DNA of 64,000 nt, taken from positions 9,079,699 to 9,143,698 of the forward strand of contig NC_080713.1 of assembly GCF_019097595.1 (NCBI RefSeq), in the 5' to 3' direction. The notes under the pieces are model-generated. The model worked only from the letters and a program-made list of their open reading frames with translations. It was not told the origin of the DNA and made no database searches. The position numbers and the translations under genes are program-made. Of this stretch, positions 1 to 14,027 are shown one piece after another; position 1 is the first letter of the stretch, and every line of letters begins with the position of its first letter. Source of the DNA: Hemibagrus wyckioides (taxonomy: Eukaryota; Chordata; Actinopteri; Siluriformes; Bagridae).

Positions 1-769
1 CAACTCATTTAGCGCGGCCCAACTTTCAGTTTTCAGTCAAGCATCAAAAATTCCGTCCAGATTTTTCTATTCTCAAATATAATTTGCATAAACCCAGCTG
101 GCTGGAAATTCCACTTATAACTCAAGATGTCTCTACAGAAAAGGCACAGAAGATAGCAGCTTCCAGTGAACACGGACGGTTCATCTCTACACACGGATTT
201 ATTTAAATCATTGCAAACACACACAAAGGTGTGAACAACAGTCGCGTATCAGAGTGCCCACCCATTCAAAGTGAAACTTAGGCATCAGTTTCTTCCACTC
301 TATTACTGTGTTTCCATCCTAATCCACCCCCACCATACAATAATAAATACATTGTCTTTGATTTGAAATTTAAAAACATACTTAGCTAATGAGTTACAGA
401 TAAAACATTATTAATGGATATATTCAGAGATTCAGTGAAGCATTCACTGAAGCAAGATGCCAATGATCTTCCTTTAAGATCCACAGTTCTGATTGGACAA
501 CATAACACACAACATGAGTTTTTCATATTCACTGAATTCATTGAAGGAATCCAACAGACTTCCTGTTGATGCCCCATGCAGTGTGTATTCCCACCTCACT
601 CACAGTTTTCCCAGTACTGCCTCTGAATCCACTGTGACTCTGATCAGGATAAAGCAGTTCTGAAGATGAATGATGAATGAAGCCAACAGAAAGAGAAGGT
701 TGATAATAAGGACAGTCGTGTTGAACTTTATATTCCAAATTTTGTAGATCATTATATTTTAACATTTAG

Positions 770-900
770 CAGAACATTTATACAACAGAGCAGATGAGGT
801 CTAAGGGCCTAGCAACAGCAGTTTAGTAGTGCTGGGATATGAACTCATGAATTTCTGATCATTAGTCCACCATTTTAACCAATGAGTTACTTCTACCAGC
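770..900 (-). repeat. Degenerate tRNA-derived SINE, antisense
   Basis: The plus strand carries the antisense head of a common fish SINE: 'taagggcc', a diverged 'cagcagtggcagctt' block, then 'tgaactcatga' and 'ccaccattttaacca'. The same order of blocks appears in better copies at 54865, 57957 and 63185. This copy is the most diverged. Confidence 0.5.
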
Positions 901-1089
901 TTCTAAAGTTCCCATACAGTCAATCAATGGTAAGTAATCTAATCTTAAGTTTATTCATTCAATGTCTTTTCTGATCAAATAAAGCTTTCATACAGAAGCC
1001 ATGGGAAATAAATTGTAATTTACAGGCATGAGATCTAGTACAGTATGAGGGATTTGCATCACATATCCACTAGAGATTGGCAACACACT

Positions 1090-1395
1090 GGTGCAGTAGG
1101 TAGCACTGCTGTTAGAGTCAGGGTCACTGCTTCAATCCAGTCGTGAACTCAAGTTCTTAAGAGCTTACTGTCTGTGTGGAGTTGTATCTCCCTGTGTTTA
1201 TATCAGTTTCCTCCTGTTTCTTTGGTGTTCTTCCAAAAACATGCAGGCGCATGAACTGGCTACTCTAAAGTTTCCAGCAATAAATGATCATCCAAACCAG
1301 CTTGAATTCTCTGCCCAGTGTTTCTAGGATCTGCCGTTGTCTGACCAGGATGAAGTGATTAATGAAGATGAATGAATAAATGAATGAATTTATCC
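1090..1395 (+). repeat. SINE-like dispersed repeat with GAAT tail
   Basis: It starts with a tRNA-like head ('gtgcagtaggtagcactgct'), continues with the 'gtgtggagtt...ccctgtgttt...tttcctcc' body and an 'acatgcagg' block, and ends in a (GAAT)n tail near 1365-1390. This order matches a very abundant teleost tRNA-derived SINE family. Related antisense copies are at 25000, 40440 and 60540. Confidence 0.6.
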
Positions 1396-4300
1396 TCATT
1401 TATTTATTTATTTAAAAAAAAAAATTGTGCTAAAACCCCTCATGTCCAAATAGCATTTAGGTCGCACATAAAAGTGCAGGTTGCTGCTGGCTTTTGAGGA
1501 ACATGAAGCCGCTTTAACATATAAGAAGTGATACTGGCTTCTGAGAATGTAGTATTTAAAGAGAAACTATATAGCCTAGACAAAAAAAAAAACTTTGTAA
1601 AATTCAGCTATAAAAGTCAGGACCAAGGGATTTTTACACTTTACAGTAATCCAATGGTCTCATGGACCTCTGCTTCATATCAGTACATTAGAAAAAAAAA
1701 AAAAAAACACTGCACAAAACACTGCACTGCCTGTTGACCAATCAGAACAACTCCACAAAAATCAACAAAAATCTAAATGAGTTGCGAAGTGAAAACCTTT
1801 TCCCTAAAATGCAAAATGGACTATTTGGCTTACTACCATGATTTTTTTTAAATGCCTTTTTTTTCTCTGGACACAGTGACTGTATGAAAGTGACTGTGAA
1901 AGCTAGTATTTTAATGACTGTTCTTCTAATTAACACAATCCCTTTACTTTGTATAACATTTTATAAAATGCATTTTAATTATACTGTATGCAGAGTCGAT
2001 CAGTTACATCTCAGTGCAGAGTCCTCAAAATGAATCATCTCTTAATTCACAAAGGTGAACTGCTCTGATGTTGAAAAGAAAGTTCAGTGAAAGCCTTTTA
2101 ATTAAAGAACAAGAGTAATGACCTTGCCTTCAAAAAAATGTGGAACACTAACTAATTCTACCTCACATATACACTTAAAAACAATTTCACTCATTATTTC
2201 GTAGATATATATTGCTTATAAACTCTAAAATGATGATGGTTGATCCTTCAGGCAGACATGATTCACTTAAGTGGATAAAGTAGAATAGCCCATGAGATAA
2301 AGACAGGGAATTCCTTAATAGGAAACTAGGAAAGGCATGTAAAACGACAAAAGTAGAGCACTATAAAACTAATGTGTGTGTGCGTCCTTAGCATATAATG
2401 CAACTGCAAGTGTTGCTTGCTTCAAAATAAGAACCTGCACTGAGCAGACCATGTGGCTTCCAGATGTTGGCTTTCCTAACATGAACTTCTGTGAGGGAGA
2501 CACTACAAATGCAGGTCAAAGGTCAACTGCCCAGTGGGTAAATCCACCTCAGATCATCTTTTTTGTATCTCTGAACTGAACAATGTAAAACAACACAACT
2601 AACCAAACACAGACATCTAGAAAAACTATAAAGTCATATTACCATACCACATATGTAGTGGTCATGTGTTTGTTGTAGCATAACATGGTTAAAGAACACA
2701 ATGTGGAACGATTGAGACAGCAAGTCTGGAGACATTTTCCAGGAAGTCGTCTAGAAGGGGAAGACAACACTTTAAGTCAATAATTACACCCGGCTCTAGA
2801 ACACCTAATTATAAAGCTGTACAAAGAAGCTAACGATCACGCTGTTACTTTTAGGATCCCATGACTGTTAGCATGTCTAACTCAAGCGCTGGGAAAAAAA
2901 AAGAAGAAAAAACTGCTGAACTTTGGAAATTCTAACCTCTACTTGGGTTATTCTCGAATACAGTGCCACTGAGTTGACAAGACAAAATTAAATACTACGG
3001 ATGAAATCATCACCGAAGCAGTCAGGTTAATGCTATTCTGACAAAGGCCCCCTTTTGTGCTAATAATAAATCTCTGTGCTGTGAATGGCTCGCAGTTTTA
3101 TACACACATTCTGACCAGCGAGCAGCGAAAAAGCCTGAATGTGCAAATCTGGGTAAGAATATCTAGCAAAAAAAATAAATAAATTGTCAAAAGATACCTT
3201 GTCAAAAGTGAATGCATGCCTAATGTGTTACTGGTTTCAGTGTAGGTTATGTGGCCGCATAAAAGGTGCTTAAATGTCCAATCACCGCACTGCAGTCCAG
3301 CAAAGCTAAACTTGTCTAGTCTTGCCGAGATTTGTTCATATTCATAATGTGTTTATTCAGGAAATGAATAAAAAAAAAAAAGGTCAAGATCAGGCAGTTA
3401 TCAAAGCTGGCTTTCTTTCCTTCAACAGTATGTTCAGTACACCATACATACACACACAGCACACAGATCTGTGGAATTTAAAGGTCCACAGTCAAGCTAT
3501 AAACTGTGGAATCTGCTTCGAAGCCACAAAACACAACAAGCAAATTTCACATTCATTGGTATGTAAACAATTTGAGGTCAATTCAATTCAAAACATAACA
3601 AGATGCCAAAAGAAATCCCAATAGTCACCATGATTGAAGCATAAAACCTGCTGGTTTTGGCAATAACATTCAGCCACTGCGTTACATAAAAATGGGATAA
3701 TGGTAATAAAGAGGCGCTATTATGGCTTTAATATTCATCTTTGAAAGAGAAATCTACAGCATGTGTGTGTGACAGTGAACAGATCTGAAAAAGGTGGTTT
3801 AACCGTGTGTGCGTGTACAGTTTAGGGGAAACGCATGGGGAGAATGACGTGAATGATTGTGGGACAGTGAAGACAGGAAACTAGAGTGAGAGAAAGTGAG
3901 TAAACATTTTGCTAAAGGACAGAAGAGATAACAGTGACGATAAACAAAGTAGGAAGGATTAAGGGAAGTGATTTCAATCTAATTACAAGTGGAATGAGAT
4001 GAGGCCAGGGTTAGCGATATCACGGCCTTGCGCTTAACCACTGAAGCTTTTCCAATTAGAGACAGTTAAAGTGTGAGACAGAGTGAAGCTATGTGTAATC
4101 TCATCACTTACTCATGTCACAAAGTGTATGGATTTGCCCTGTTATGACTGTACATAAAAAACCATGGCACTAGACAATAATTCTGAGTTTGGTCAATAAC
4201 GCAAAAAAAAAAAAAAAAAAATCACTCAACACGCCGGTTTGTGTTTGTATTGCAGTTGTGTAGAATGAGAAACAATCCCCCAAATCACCCTAGAAATGAG

Positions 4301-5294
4301 ACAATAATCAGTTTAATAATGTAATGAAATCTAATTCAGCTGATATCTAGCTGTAGACACCGTGGGGAAAAAATCTGAGTGAATTCTGGCGATTGAAGAT
4401 ATTGATAATGTGGCTGCATATCTTTCAATATCAGACGTGTAAACGTCTCATCCCGACTATAGCCTTCAAGACTTCAAATAAACTGAGCCGTTCAATAATC
4501 TGTAAGCATCACACTGTGTTGAATGTGATGCAGACACAATATCGATACTGCAGACATAACTGATGAGGAAATGTTTATAAAAGTAGGCTAACTGAAGTGA
4601 GTTGAGAGTGGGTGGGGAGGAAATGAGCAACAACATGAACTAACAATTGCGATAAAGCATGGTTGAACATCCTAGTTTCCTAATAACGCTTAAACATGAT
4701 TTATACTTCGAGTTTGTAAGCTTTAGAATATCAAAAACTATCAAAATTTAACTTGTAAAAAAATGAAAAACCATAAGTGCTCATAAAACTGTACCATGGA
4801 CTATTCTACTGAACTGCTGTGTTAAATGTGGAGGATGCTTGGCTGGTTTGTAATTATTGAACGCACAACATGCACTTTTACTCAGTGCTAGCTAAAAAAA
4901 ACATTAGAGTCAGGGTAACGAGACAAAGAGCATTACCCAAGAAAGCTTTCTTGCACTGGTTTTGTAAATGATTAAATGATTAGTAAACGCATTAGATGTA
5001 AATAATCATATAAACCTTTTTAATTAATTGAGCTGCTCTGTATCTGCGAGAACGTTCATGAGGTTGAGATTTTAACCAGAGCCACAGTGTGTGCTGCGGC
5101 AGTATCCTGCTCAATGGAATAAAGCGATTTAATCTGGTAATATTTTCTCAACCAGCAGAATGTGACTGATAACGATAATTCAATTTGATATTTCATTGTT
5201 GCCTGTGATATGGAATGGCACTCTGTTTGCACTTTCAACCGCATAAGACTTAACAGAGCTCAAATGATTTGTTAGGAGCCATGTGGTTTTTACT

Positions 5295-5405
5295 TCAGCC
5301 CTGTGATGGACTGGCCTTCCATCTGGGGGGTTAATTATCCTGCCTTACATGTAGCGTTCCCAGGATAAGCTGTGAATCCTTCACAACCTTGACGGAGTTA
5401 TACTA
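5295..5405 (+). repeat. 3' fragment of SINE-like dispersed repeat
   Basis: The sequence 'ccctgtgatggactggc...catctgggg...cctgcctta...ccaggataagctgtga' is a diverged 3' part of the family seen at 1090. The head is missing. Confidence 0.45.
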
Positions 5406-6569
5406 TTTGAAAGTTTATCTGAATCCTGTTTATCTAAATAAAGATACTCCCTGTCTTTTAGTGCTGATCCATAATAATAGCAGATTATTGATGATTTTAC
5501 CATTCTAAATTATATAATAATTATAATTTATTTCAACTAATATCAATCCTGTTCCTTCAATCAGATCAGTAAATTGCTGTCAGGTTACTAGGCTTGTTGG
5601 GTCTTTTTGCAACCAGGTTGTGAATGCAAACACCAAAGAACGAGGTCTACATAATTTTGGTTTGCAGGCAATAAGCTAAACTTGTTGTAATAAAATTGCA
5701 GAGGGATTTGTTTAAATTTGGTTTGGGTGCTTTAATATTGCTATAATATGAAAACCAATACAAAATCTGGTTCTGGCTGAATTTGGATCAGTCCAGCAAC
5801 TAAATTGAACCCCAAAGGTTTAATGAATTTGAATTAAACTGAAAGACCGCGATTTAATACAGAATTTAAGCGCAGAAAAATCAGTACAGAGACAGTAACA
5901 CAAATAATTATAATGTAAATATTCATTTTTAGGTTGAATTACAACAGTGCAAATCAAGAAGAGATAATGATTCATATTTTAAGTGGTATTTTCATTTCCA
6001 GGAGTCGAGTGAGAGAGTGTGTGTGGATGAAGCAGCACACTCCATTACAGTCCCAGAGAGTGTGACTGTAAATAAAATAGTCTATACTTTTTAATATCTC
6101 TACTTAGATTCGGATGATTAGCCAGTTATGAAAAACATTTAACATTTTAACTCCACTCGCAGATTATCTGCTTTAATCTTCATGAATCATGAAGCTTTTG
6201 AAAGAGTGTTTGCTTCAAAATTAGCATGACAAATGATTTTGTGCACGTTGCCTATTTTAACACAAGCAGGATAAAATATTGATGTGTTACACAGACACAC
6301 ACAAAATACTGTAACCACAAATAAATGAATTGATGCCCTTTAACAGTATGAGGTATAAATATCTCTCTGCTCTTTGCGGCTTGAGGTGCTGCATGAGATG
6401 CTAGTGTATATTTTAAGCTTTATAAATGCATTTGTTGTTATTGCAATGTTCCTTCAAAAACAATACTAAAGTTCTAATTTAGCACTAATAATCAATGTGT
6501 TCATTTGATATTGTAGAAACCCAACCACATAATATTGTAAAAAGTGATAAAAATATTTGATTAAACCTC

Positions 6570-6570
<1 letters not shown>

Positions 6571-6613
<43 letters not shown>
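6571..6613. repeat. Compound (TC)n(AC)n microsatellite
   Basis: An uninterrupted TC dinucleotide run passes directly into an AC run inside FCHSD2 intron 2. Confidence 0.9.
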
Positions 6614-6902
6614 CTTCATTTACATTATCTAGAGAACATGATGCAGGTCTAAATTTAGCTGCTGATTTGTGAAGATTTCACACCAGAAAAGGCAAATATC
6701 CCATGTTGTACTTTTTCACAGCCTGTGATGGTAGACAGGCAGTTACTGCAGTGTTTAGTTGAAGAGGGCGATCAAACTGAGGCTCCTAACAAAATGAAAA
6801 GCGTTTCCGCAGAGTTCCACACCAATCAAATTTGACTCAGCAAAGTCTCTTTTGAGAGCGGCTGATGAGTCTATTTCATTAGTGAGAAGTGCAATGGCTG
6901 AT

Positions 6903-7020
6903 GGAGAGAGAGCGAGAGAGCGATAGAGAGAGAGAGAGAGAGAGAGGGAGGGAGAGAGAGAGAGAGAAAGTGTCTGTCTGTGTTTGTGTGTGTCTGTGTT
7001 TGTGTGTGTGTCTGTGTGTG
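6903..7020. repeat. (GA)n then (GT)n microsatellite
   Basis: A long interrupted GA tract (about 6903-6967) is followed by a GT-rich tract to 7020, in FCHSD2 intron 2. Confidence 0.9.
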
Positions 7021-8584
7021 CATTTTAGACTTCCTCTTAAACCAGAATAGAATTTGTTTTAAGAATTTGAGATGCTCATTTTCAGTGAAATAACATTCTA
7101 GCTCACAGGAACACTGACAAATACTGAAACAGGAACTATTTTCTGGTTCCTAAAGAAAAACAGGAACCAACACATATTTTGAAAAATAAGAAAATGTTGA
7201 AGAAGTGAAACTCTAGGGGAAGAAAACGGGTAATTTTGATGACTAAAAAAAAAACAAACAAACAGTTTTTTTAAGAATAAAAAGAATTGAGCTTGAGGAG
7301 TTTACTGTAGGACACCCAGTTCCTCACTTTCTTTCCTTCCATTTTGGTTGTGGTGAACTTGACTTTCAAATGATCTCAGCCACAACACACACACACACAG
7401 GGGAAAGTCAGTAATAAATGGCTTTAATTTTCGAGAACAGCTGAGTGTCTAGTTTCACTGTTACAACAGCGTATACTAGGTTTGTGTCATATTTCATTAT
7501 GTGGTATTGGAGTATTTTTTTTTTTATAACTATGAGTAAATAAGCCTAGTACTTACTGGTATTGATGTACATCTACTACAAACAGAATAAAAGGATGATT
7601 GTCACATATTATATAATAGCTTTAACTTTTTAGCTCATATGATCGAACAAATGAACAGGGCAAGTCTAGAAATAACAACAGAATTTGTCCCATTTGTACG
7701 CAAGCTAGGGTGACATAACTCCTTTGTCTTGTTTTAATGTGAACTCGGCTTAGTTATGCGTCTCTGATCGAAAGCTTAGCATATTACAGTTCATTTTAGC
7801 TCTTAGCGTGATCACGTTTCACTTCGCGCTAACACAGACCTAATTAAATACCACCAGCATTTTACTGATGATATTGAAGCTCTTTAACACCCATACAATG
7901 TGGTTCCCAGTATAAACTACAATTGATTATTCCCACACGCACACACACACACACAAACAACACAAAGAGGCGCCTTCAAAAACAACGCTCGCTCTCTCTC
8001 TCTCTCGTCCTCTCTGCTTTGTATTTTGCCTCGATTCACCAGATTCTGGAACCACAAAACTCTCTTTCAACTATGTGAAAGAATAAATGCCTCTCTGGAG
8101 TGCTAAACTATTTCCCACAATGCCTTGCATCGCCCACCCAGCTCTTCCTGCTGACAGTCAATCAGAGAGAATCCTCATCTTCATTCAGCTAACTTGTAAC
8201 AGGTACCACAGGACAGAAGGTAAAGAACTAAACACTGGAGGAAGAAAGATACAATACAGGAATATAGATACAGAAAACACACAGAGTAATGCCTGTTATG
8301 TGTACTGCAAAATGATCTCAAATAAAGCCTAGGAGTGGTTGTAAGTACGTGTCTATTTTCGAACGTATGGCAGCGTTACAGTGTAGGGCTAATAACAGCT
8401 TAGGTCATGTGACATAATCAGATGATGACATCAGCAGCAGCCAGCCTAACAGTGTTCATAAGGATCAGACGGGAGATGAGATCAATGAAGCGCCACACTT
8501 CCTGCCAGGAGATTGATTTATACAACAAGACCACCTTGTGTGTGCGTGCGTGGTGTGTGTATTTGTGTATGTTTGTGGGGAGTG

Positions 8585-8860
8585 TGTGTTTGTGTGGGCG
8601 TATTCCAGATTTTAATTCTTGGATGGGACCAAATGTCCCAACAAGGATAGGAATAGATCACATGTCTGACATTTGGATTGTCCCCACAAAGAACACTTAT
8701 GTAAAAAATTGCTCTCGGTTACTGAATATGTAAAGTTAGGGTTAGATTTAGCTGATAGCATACCATATGAATTAACTGCTTTAATAATAATGCCAACAGA
8801 TGTTCCTCACAAGGACTGTGTGTTAGCAAGGGTCACATCTCATGTCTGTGAGACTCTTCC
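8585..8860. repeat. Dispersed teleost repeat ('CCCCACAAAG' type)
   Basis: The motifs 'ggaccaaatgtcccaacaag', 'tgtccccacaaagaacactt' and 'agggttagattta' occur in the order of an abundant fish repeat that is usually next to (GT)n; here a GT-rich tract lies just upstream at 8537-8598. I did not recognise a coding capacity. Confidence 0.45.
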
Positions 8861-10787
8861 TGCAATAACGAGTATGAATTGGAGGGAAGGCCATGTGTAA
8901 AAACCACAAATGCTTCATTTTCTCCATTTCTCCCTTGACGCTTGCAGTTAAGCTTCTATCACTGCGATCTATCTTCTATCATTACACAGAACACAGCTTT
9001 ATGTAATACAACCCTAACAATTGCTTCAGTCTCGAGTATTCTTTTTTGGATGTTCAAGATCAATCCCAGAGAGGCACCAAATTGTAAAAGTTTAGTGGTT
9101 ACTACTCCCACACACCTGATGCAACCAGATAATTAGCTCAATCAGGAACTCGTATTGCACAATGAAGAACCGGGCCGAAAAAAACGTATACTTCTGTGCG
9201 GTTCAGTCTTTTAATTGACTCTGTTAAGTTGTCTTAATATACCATTATATCACTACACTATTCATAATTCTCTATAACAGTAGTTCCAACTGAAAGGCAA
9301 ATTACAGGTTCATATAAATCCTCTCGCTCTAATGGGTTTTTGCTTCTGTAGTAACTTCGGGACTTGTATAGAGAACTTTCAACATAAATCGAATAAAAAG
9401 GTTTTGCTGAGAACGAAGAAGGAGCCAACTTATCCCGTGGGATTTCCACAACGTGAAATATATCTATACATGGATTAAAAACCTATGATGTGGTTTTCAT
9501 AACTAAAAATTGTTAGCACTGTCAAATTGTTGTGGAGTAAAAGGAATAAAACATGACAGGATATGGAGTTAAGTGAAAAAGTATAATTTCAGCAGCATAA
9601 TGGATCAAATCACAGTGGTGTTGATTATTTGCCTAACATCACACCCCATTTCATATACATCATACATAATGCGATATTTAATGCGATATAAAACTATACG
9701 ATATTTTTCAACAGTGGTGTTATCAATTCCATATTACAGATACAGCATACAAAATGCTGTTAGGAAAACCTTTCCTAGGATTTTCCGAGAATAGACAAAA
9801 AAAAAACCCCACAATTTTAATAATTGACTTAAAATTTTCTGGAAATATAAAGATTAAATAAATGCATTTAGGCAGACTTTCTCTGGTTGGTGAAATTATC
9901 TATTTTATTAGTCATAAGGTTAATAAGTAAATAAGAACTTTATCATCATTTGGTTAATTCACAATATAACCCAACAATGTCATTTTTACAAAAATCAATT
10001 AAAAAATTATTTCTGAGAATTTTCTCCTAAAAAGTCTTTCTGCTAAGAATTTGGTCTAGACATGGCATTTTAGTGGGTAAATGTCGCTAGTAAGGAGTGA
10101 AATATGAGAATTGCAGATCAGGCAGCTTTTTGGACATTCAGCTGACTCAATGAATTATCCCAACCCACCTCTTCATGTTAGTGCTATTTTTTCCCCCAGA
10201 ACTTTAAGTGGGGAACAGTTAGAATGGCCCTTATGAAGGTCTCATGCTGTGGACCGCAAAGATAACGAAGCGCGCCATTAGCTGAGTGCTACACAGTAAT
10301 GATGCTATATTATTAGCCATGGATAGCCGCCAGGGTTGCCAAAGCAATTTCAGAAATAATAAAACCCATTACATCACTTGCATGGCTGTAATAATGATCA
10401 TATTTTTGTCATCAGGAGGTACACGGAATGGAATTTTACCGAGAAAGAATAACGTCATGGACAAACACAAGGCTTTTATACAGGAAAAGAATTAGCATTC
10501 ATAAGTAAAAGTGCTTAATGCTCTCCTATTTAGTGAGATGTGTCCTGGCCCTGGGAGCTGCAGTTTGCATCATTTCTAATAAGCTAATGAGGATGGACGA
10601 CTGATTAGGGATAAATAAGCCAAGTGGTGTACTGGGCATTGTATAAAATAGTTGCTGCTGGAAACATAGGTTCATGCAGTGTGTGTGTGTGAGTGTGTGT
10701 TTTTAAAAATTAAACTGGAGAATGGACGGACAACAGCCCATATTCTCAAATCTCACAGACAGGCAGACACTCACACACACACACCAG

Positions 10788-11100
10788 AGTTGATTTTGAT
10801 TACACAGCAATTTCCTTTTGCAACCCCCTTGTGGGGGTGTCCCACAGTTAAATACATCTCTCGAACTAAATGTTTATGTCCCTGCACACACACACACACA
10901 CACACACTTGTTTTGTGAGAACCTTTTACAATTTGTCCTTATGATAGCCTTCTATTGACATTAATGCTGTAAATAAATGCTTACACCTTTACCTTAAAGT
11001 CAGTAACTACCTTTTTTTTCAGTACCAGCCCTCATAATCCAAATCTGTCATATATTCCTTTCTTTGTGGATATAAAAACATGCAAACACACACACACCAA
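10788..11100. repeat. Dispersed repeat with internal (CA)n
   Basis: A (CA)n run at 10884-10908 is followed by 'cttgttttgtgagaacctt', 'tctattgacattaatgctgt' and 'aagtcagtaactacc', the order of a common fish repeat. It is probably the opposite-oriented relative of the repeat at 8585. Confidence 0.45.
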
Positions 11101-11590
11101 GCTGATAAGTAGAGCCGTACATTTTTCAATGACTATGTCAATCTATTTGTTCATGATTTCAATGATAACCAGAGGACATAACAGTTTCTGAGCTGTTTTA
11201 TCTTCCGTTGCAAAATTATTCTGAACACACACACTTTGCTGTAGCAGACTCGCTCAGCTCACGACTAGGTCTGTCACAGGATGAGAAAAGAACAAATTGA
11301 ACCCAAAGAAAGAACAAAAAAAAAACACACATGAGAAAGAACATCAGTTTCAGTTGTGACGTTCAGCTGTGGGAATGTCTGTCCTCTGAGCTAGAAGTAC
11401 GAAGGAAATGCTTTCATCATGCCCCAGAGTCCTCTGATCTGGATATTCTTCCAAATAACAGCAGCCCTCGTCTCCTCCAGTTCTGCTCTTGCACGGCCTC
11501 CCAGTCAGTCCCTAGTTTCCTCTTCGATCCTTTGTTTCCGAGCGATTATGAAAGTGTGCGTTTGTGTGGAGGGGGTGTTTAAAAGCTTAC

Positions 11591-11688
11591 CTCATGTCTT
11601 CCAGTAAGTCGCATTCGGTCTGGTGTTTATAGTGCAGTCTGGTGAGCTGCTCTGTGTGAGTGGTCTTCAGCTCCTGCGTGACTTTGAC
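11591..11688 (-). CDS. fchsd2: FCHSD2 coding exon 2 (F-BAR N-terminus)
   Basis: Read on the minus strand, this 98-nt exon follows a polypyrimidine/AG acceptor (complement of 11689-11690) and ends at a GTAAG donor (complement of 11586-11590). It encodes VKVTQELKTTHTEQLTRL, then the segment ending in ECDLLEDM, plus two bases of Arg. This is colinear with vertebrate FCHSD2 residues 8-39, the start of the F-BAR membrane-bending domain. FCHSD2 is an F-BAR and double-SH3 adaptor that promotes actin assembly at endocytic sites. The exon starts in phase 0, matching exon 1, and ends in phase 2. The remaining exons lie beyond the left edge. Identification rests on the continuous match and the splice sites. 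Confidence 0.93.
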
Positions 11689-12039
11689 CTACATACAAAC
11701 ACACAATCCAGAAAGAAAAGATCTTTATTATTCAACTCACCGAAAATGTGGCGACATTAACATCCAAACACCACACACACACACACACACACACACAACC
11801 ATCATAAATTTTGCTCCTCAACAATTTACTGGGAACATGACCCTTCCGGACAAAACAAAGAGAAATAACATGACCCACCGATAATAAACACAGTGTGTAT
11901 GACATGTGACATGTGACTAGACCTTGATGTTTTGCCCTTAGAGGTCAACTTACTTCACTTCAATGTCTGTTTTACAGGCATAACTTTTTTCACAATACTA
12001 GAAAACCCACAACACATGACACAAACAACAAAGCACCAA

Positions 12040-12165
12040 ACATCTATCCATTGTCTATACCTTCTTTATTCCTAATTATGGTCACGGGGATCTGCTGGAG
12101 CCTACCCCAGCACACACTGGGCGAAAGGCAGGGGTACACCCTGGACAGGTCAAAGCACCAAACAA
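12040..12165 (+). repeat. Dispersed teleost repeat fragment
   Basis: The blocks 'tctataccttctttattcc', 'ggtcacgggga', 'ctggagcctaccccagcaca' and 'ggggtacaccctggacagg' are the 3' end of a very abundant fish repeat. A second copy in the same orientation is at 27150. Confidence 0.65.
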
Positions 12166-14027
12166 CCAAACTATAATGTTTAGGACACACACAGGACTAA
12201 AGGTCACTTGGGGTGAAGCCACTAGAAGAATATAACAGACGAACTGTGTGCTACATAAAGATCAGTGGAGTAATCCCCATTGTATCTACAGTTGCACATT
12301 TTTCTCTCAAATGACTTGTGGTACCCTACAACAACCTTCTTTATCTGAATGTAATTTACCTACAGTCAAGTTCTACAGTCAAACTGTCAAAATGACCCAT
12401 ATTACATTAACACCAATGTGATTGCTTTAAGTTCTCCAATGAACAATCCTTTTTTAAAATTCTATAAAAAGGGTGTTTGAGGCCAAACTGAGAGCGTCTT
12501 TAAACCTAAAACAAAAAGCACCAATCTGATGCCAAGTTACCGTATAGGCCCTAAAATGTTGGATCAATATTGAATTAGATTAGACCCATTTTTAACATAT
12601 GCTCTAAAAGCATTTAGTAACACAACAGAAGACCTTGCATTTGTTTAGCGAGTGCAATCTGCCTTCTACTATGCATCATAACAGAAGTGTACAGAGAGTC
12701 ATAGGGGTGGGAGTTATGTTAATATCTTATTATGATCCCTAAAGACATTTCTCTGAGAACACATTATGTGTATTGCAGGAGCTGGAAAGCTGTTGTAGGG
12801 AATTTCAGCATTGCTAGGCTGAACCTTGATTTTCTAGAAGAGTTCTACAAACAAGAAATTTTAGACTGACATTTCAGACAAAATATAGCCAAACATTTTG
12901 CTAATTTTTGAATATGACAATGAAAAGAGTTCCCAAAGAAGCTACAGATTGGCTGGATTAAGCATTGCCACATCATTGTAGAGCCTGACAGACAGTACAT
13001 CCTTTAGTAAGTGCAGTAACGGTTTCAATGTAAAGATCTACTGCTAGAATTGGAATTTTTCTGTAGCGAGACTATCAGAGTTATACAAACTGTGAAACGC
13101 ACCAGTGTTCCTGTGTTAAATATCAGCATGTCTATAGTGTTCTAGAATATTCTAGTTTATGACATAGCAGATGTACTCAGACTTTTGCCCACAAACCACA
13201 CTACTTTCTTGGAGAACCAGCAACATTCTCGACCCCCTCAACATGGCCCCAACCAAAAGCTACTCAATCTAATCAACCTACAGTGTATACATACATATGT
13301 ACACGTATGTGCAAGTAAAAAAGGCCAAGTCATCCCTTCTACACAGAGGTTTTATTACCCATTATAAACTGGCTACTAAAATAAAACAGAACCACAAAAA
13401 TACAGTCTCATAACACAACAGAAAATTAGAACCCAACGAGGAATAATGCATAGTGAATAGCTTTAATGACTTTCTAATTATCATCACCATTAAAATTAAT
13501 TGTGAAGTGTTAGATCGGACATCTCCTTGAAGGCATATTAAATCTGGTCTTTTTTTCCCCTGAGCATCTTAAGTGAAAGATTTTCAGTGCTGCTGTAGCT
13601 CTACATTTATCTAATGTTAGATAAGTGGAACATACAGTACATTGATAGACTTTATTAATGTACTCAAAACATTCACCATTTCCATTTATCTTACAGAAAG
13701 TAAGAACATTGAATTTCTTAGGCAGAGAAATCAGTGGAGACAAAAACAACAGAAATATTGCTGAAGTGAAATGGGGCCGAAAGGGGCGGGGCTTTCAATA
13801 ATTTATCATTTGTACTGATGACATTTTTTATTATGAAATAATTCTGGAAATATATGTATTTTGGGGTGATTTATAGTTTAGTTTATACTTACGTACATTT
13901 ATAAAAATGTTATAAAATGACAGTGATAGCTCACATAAAAGCACATCCACAAAGTTATCAATTCCTCTTACACCACAGAAATTTGCCAACAAGTACAAAC
14001 TATAAAAGACAAAAACACATTTATATC

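Larger units (their letters stand above)
1..11590 (-). other. fchsd2: FCHSD2 intron 2 (3' part outside window)
   Basis: This stretch lies downstream, on the minus strand, of FCHSD2 exon 2. I looked for the next coding exon, which should begin in phase 2 and continue the F-BAR domain, and did not find it, so the whole stretch reads as one large intron. It is AT-rich and holds SINE fragments, an A(18) run near 4204, (CA)n, (GA)n and (GT)n tracts, and a teleost dispersed repeat. Short reading frames of 60-100 codons occur but show no domain, codon pattern or splice context that supports a gene. Confidence 0.6.

Noticed and set aside
8422..8733. 103-codon plus-strand frame
   Set aside because: It includes a GT-rich tract and the start of a dispersed repeat; no similarity recognised.
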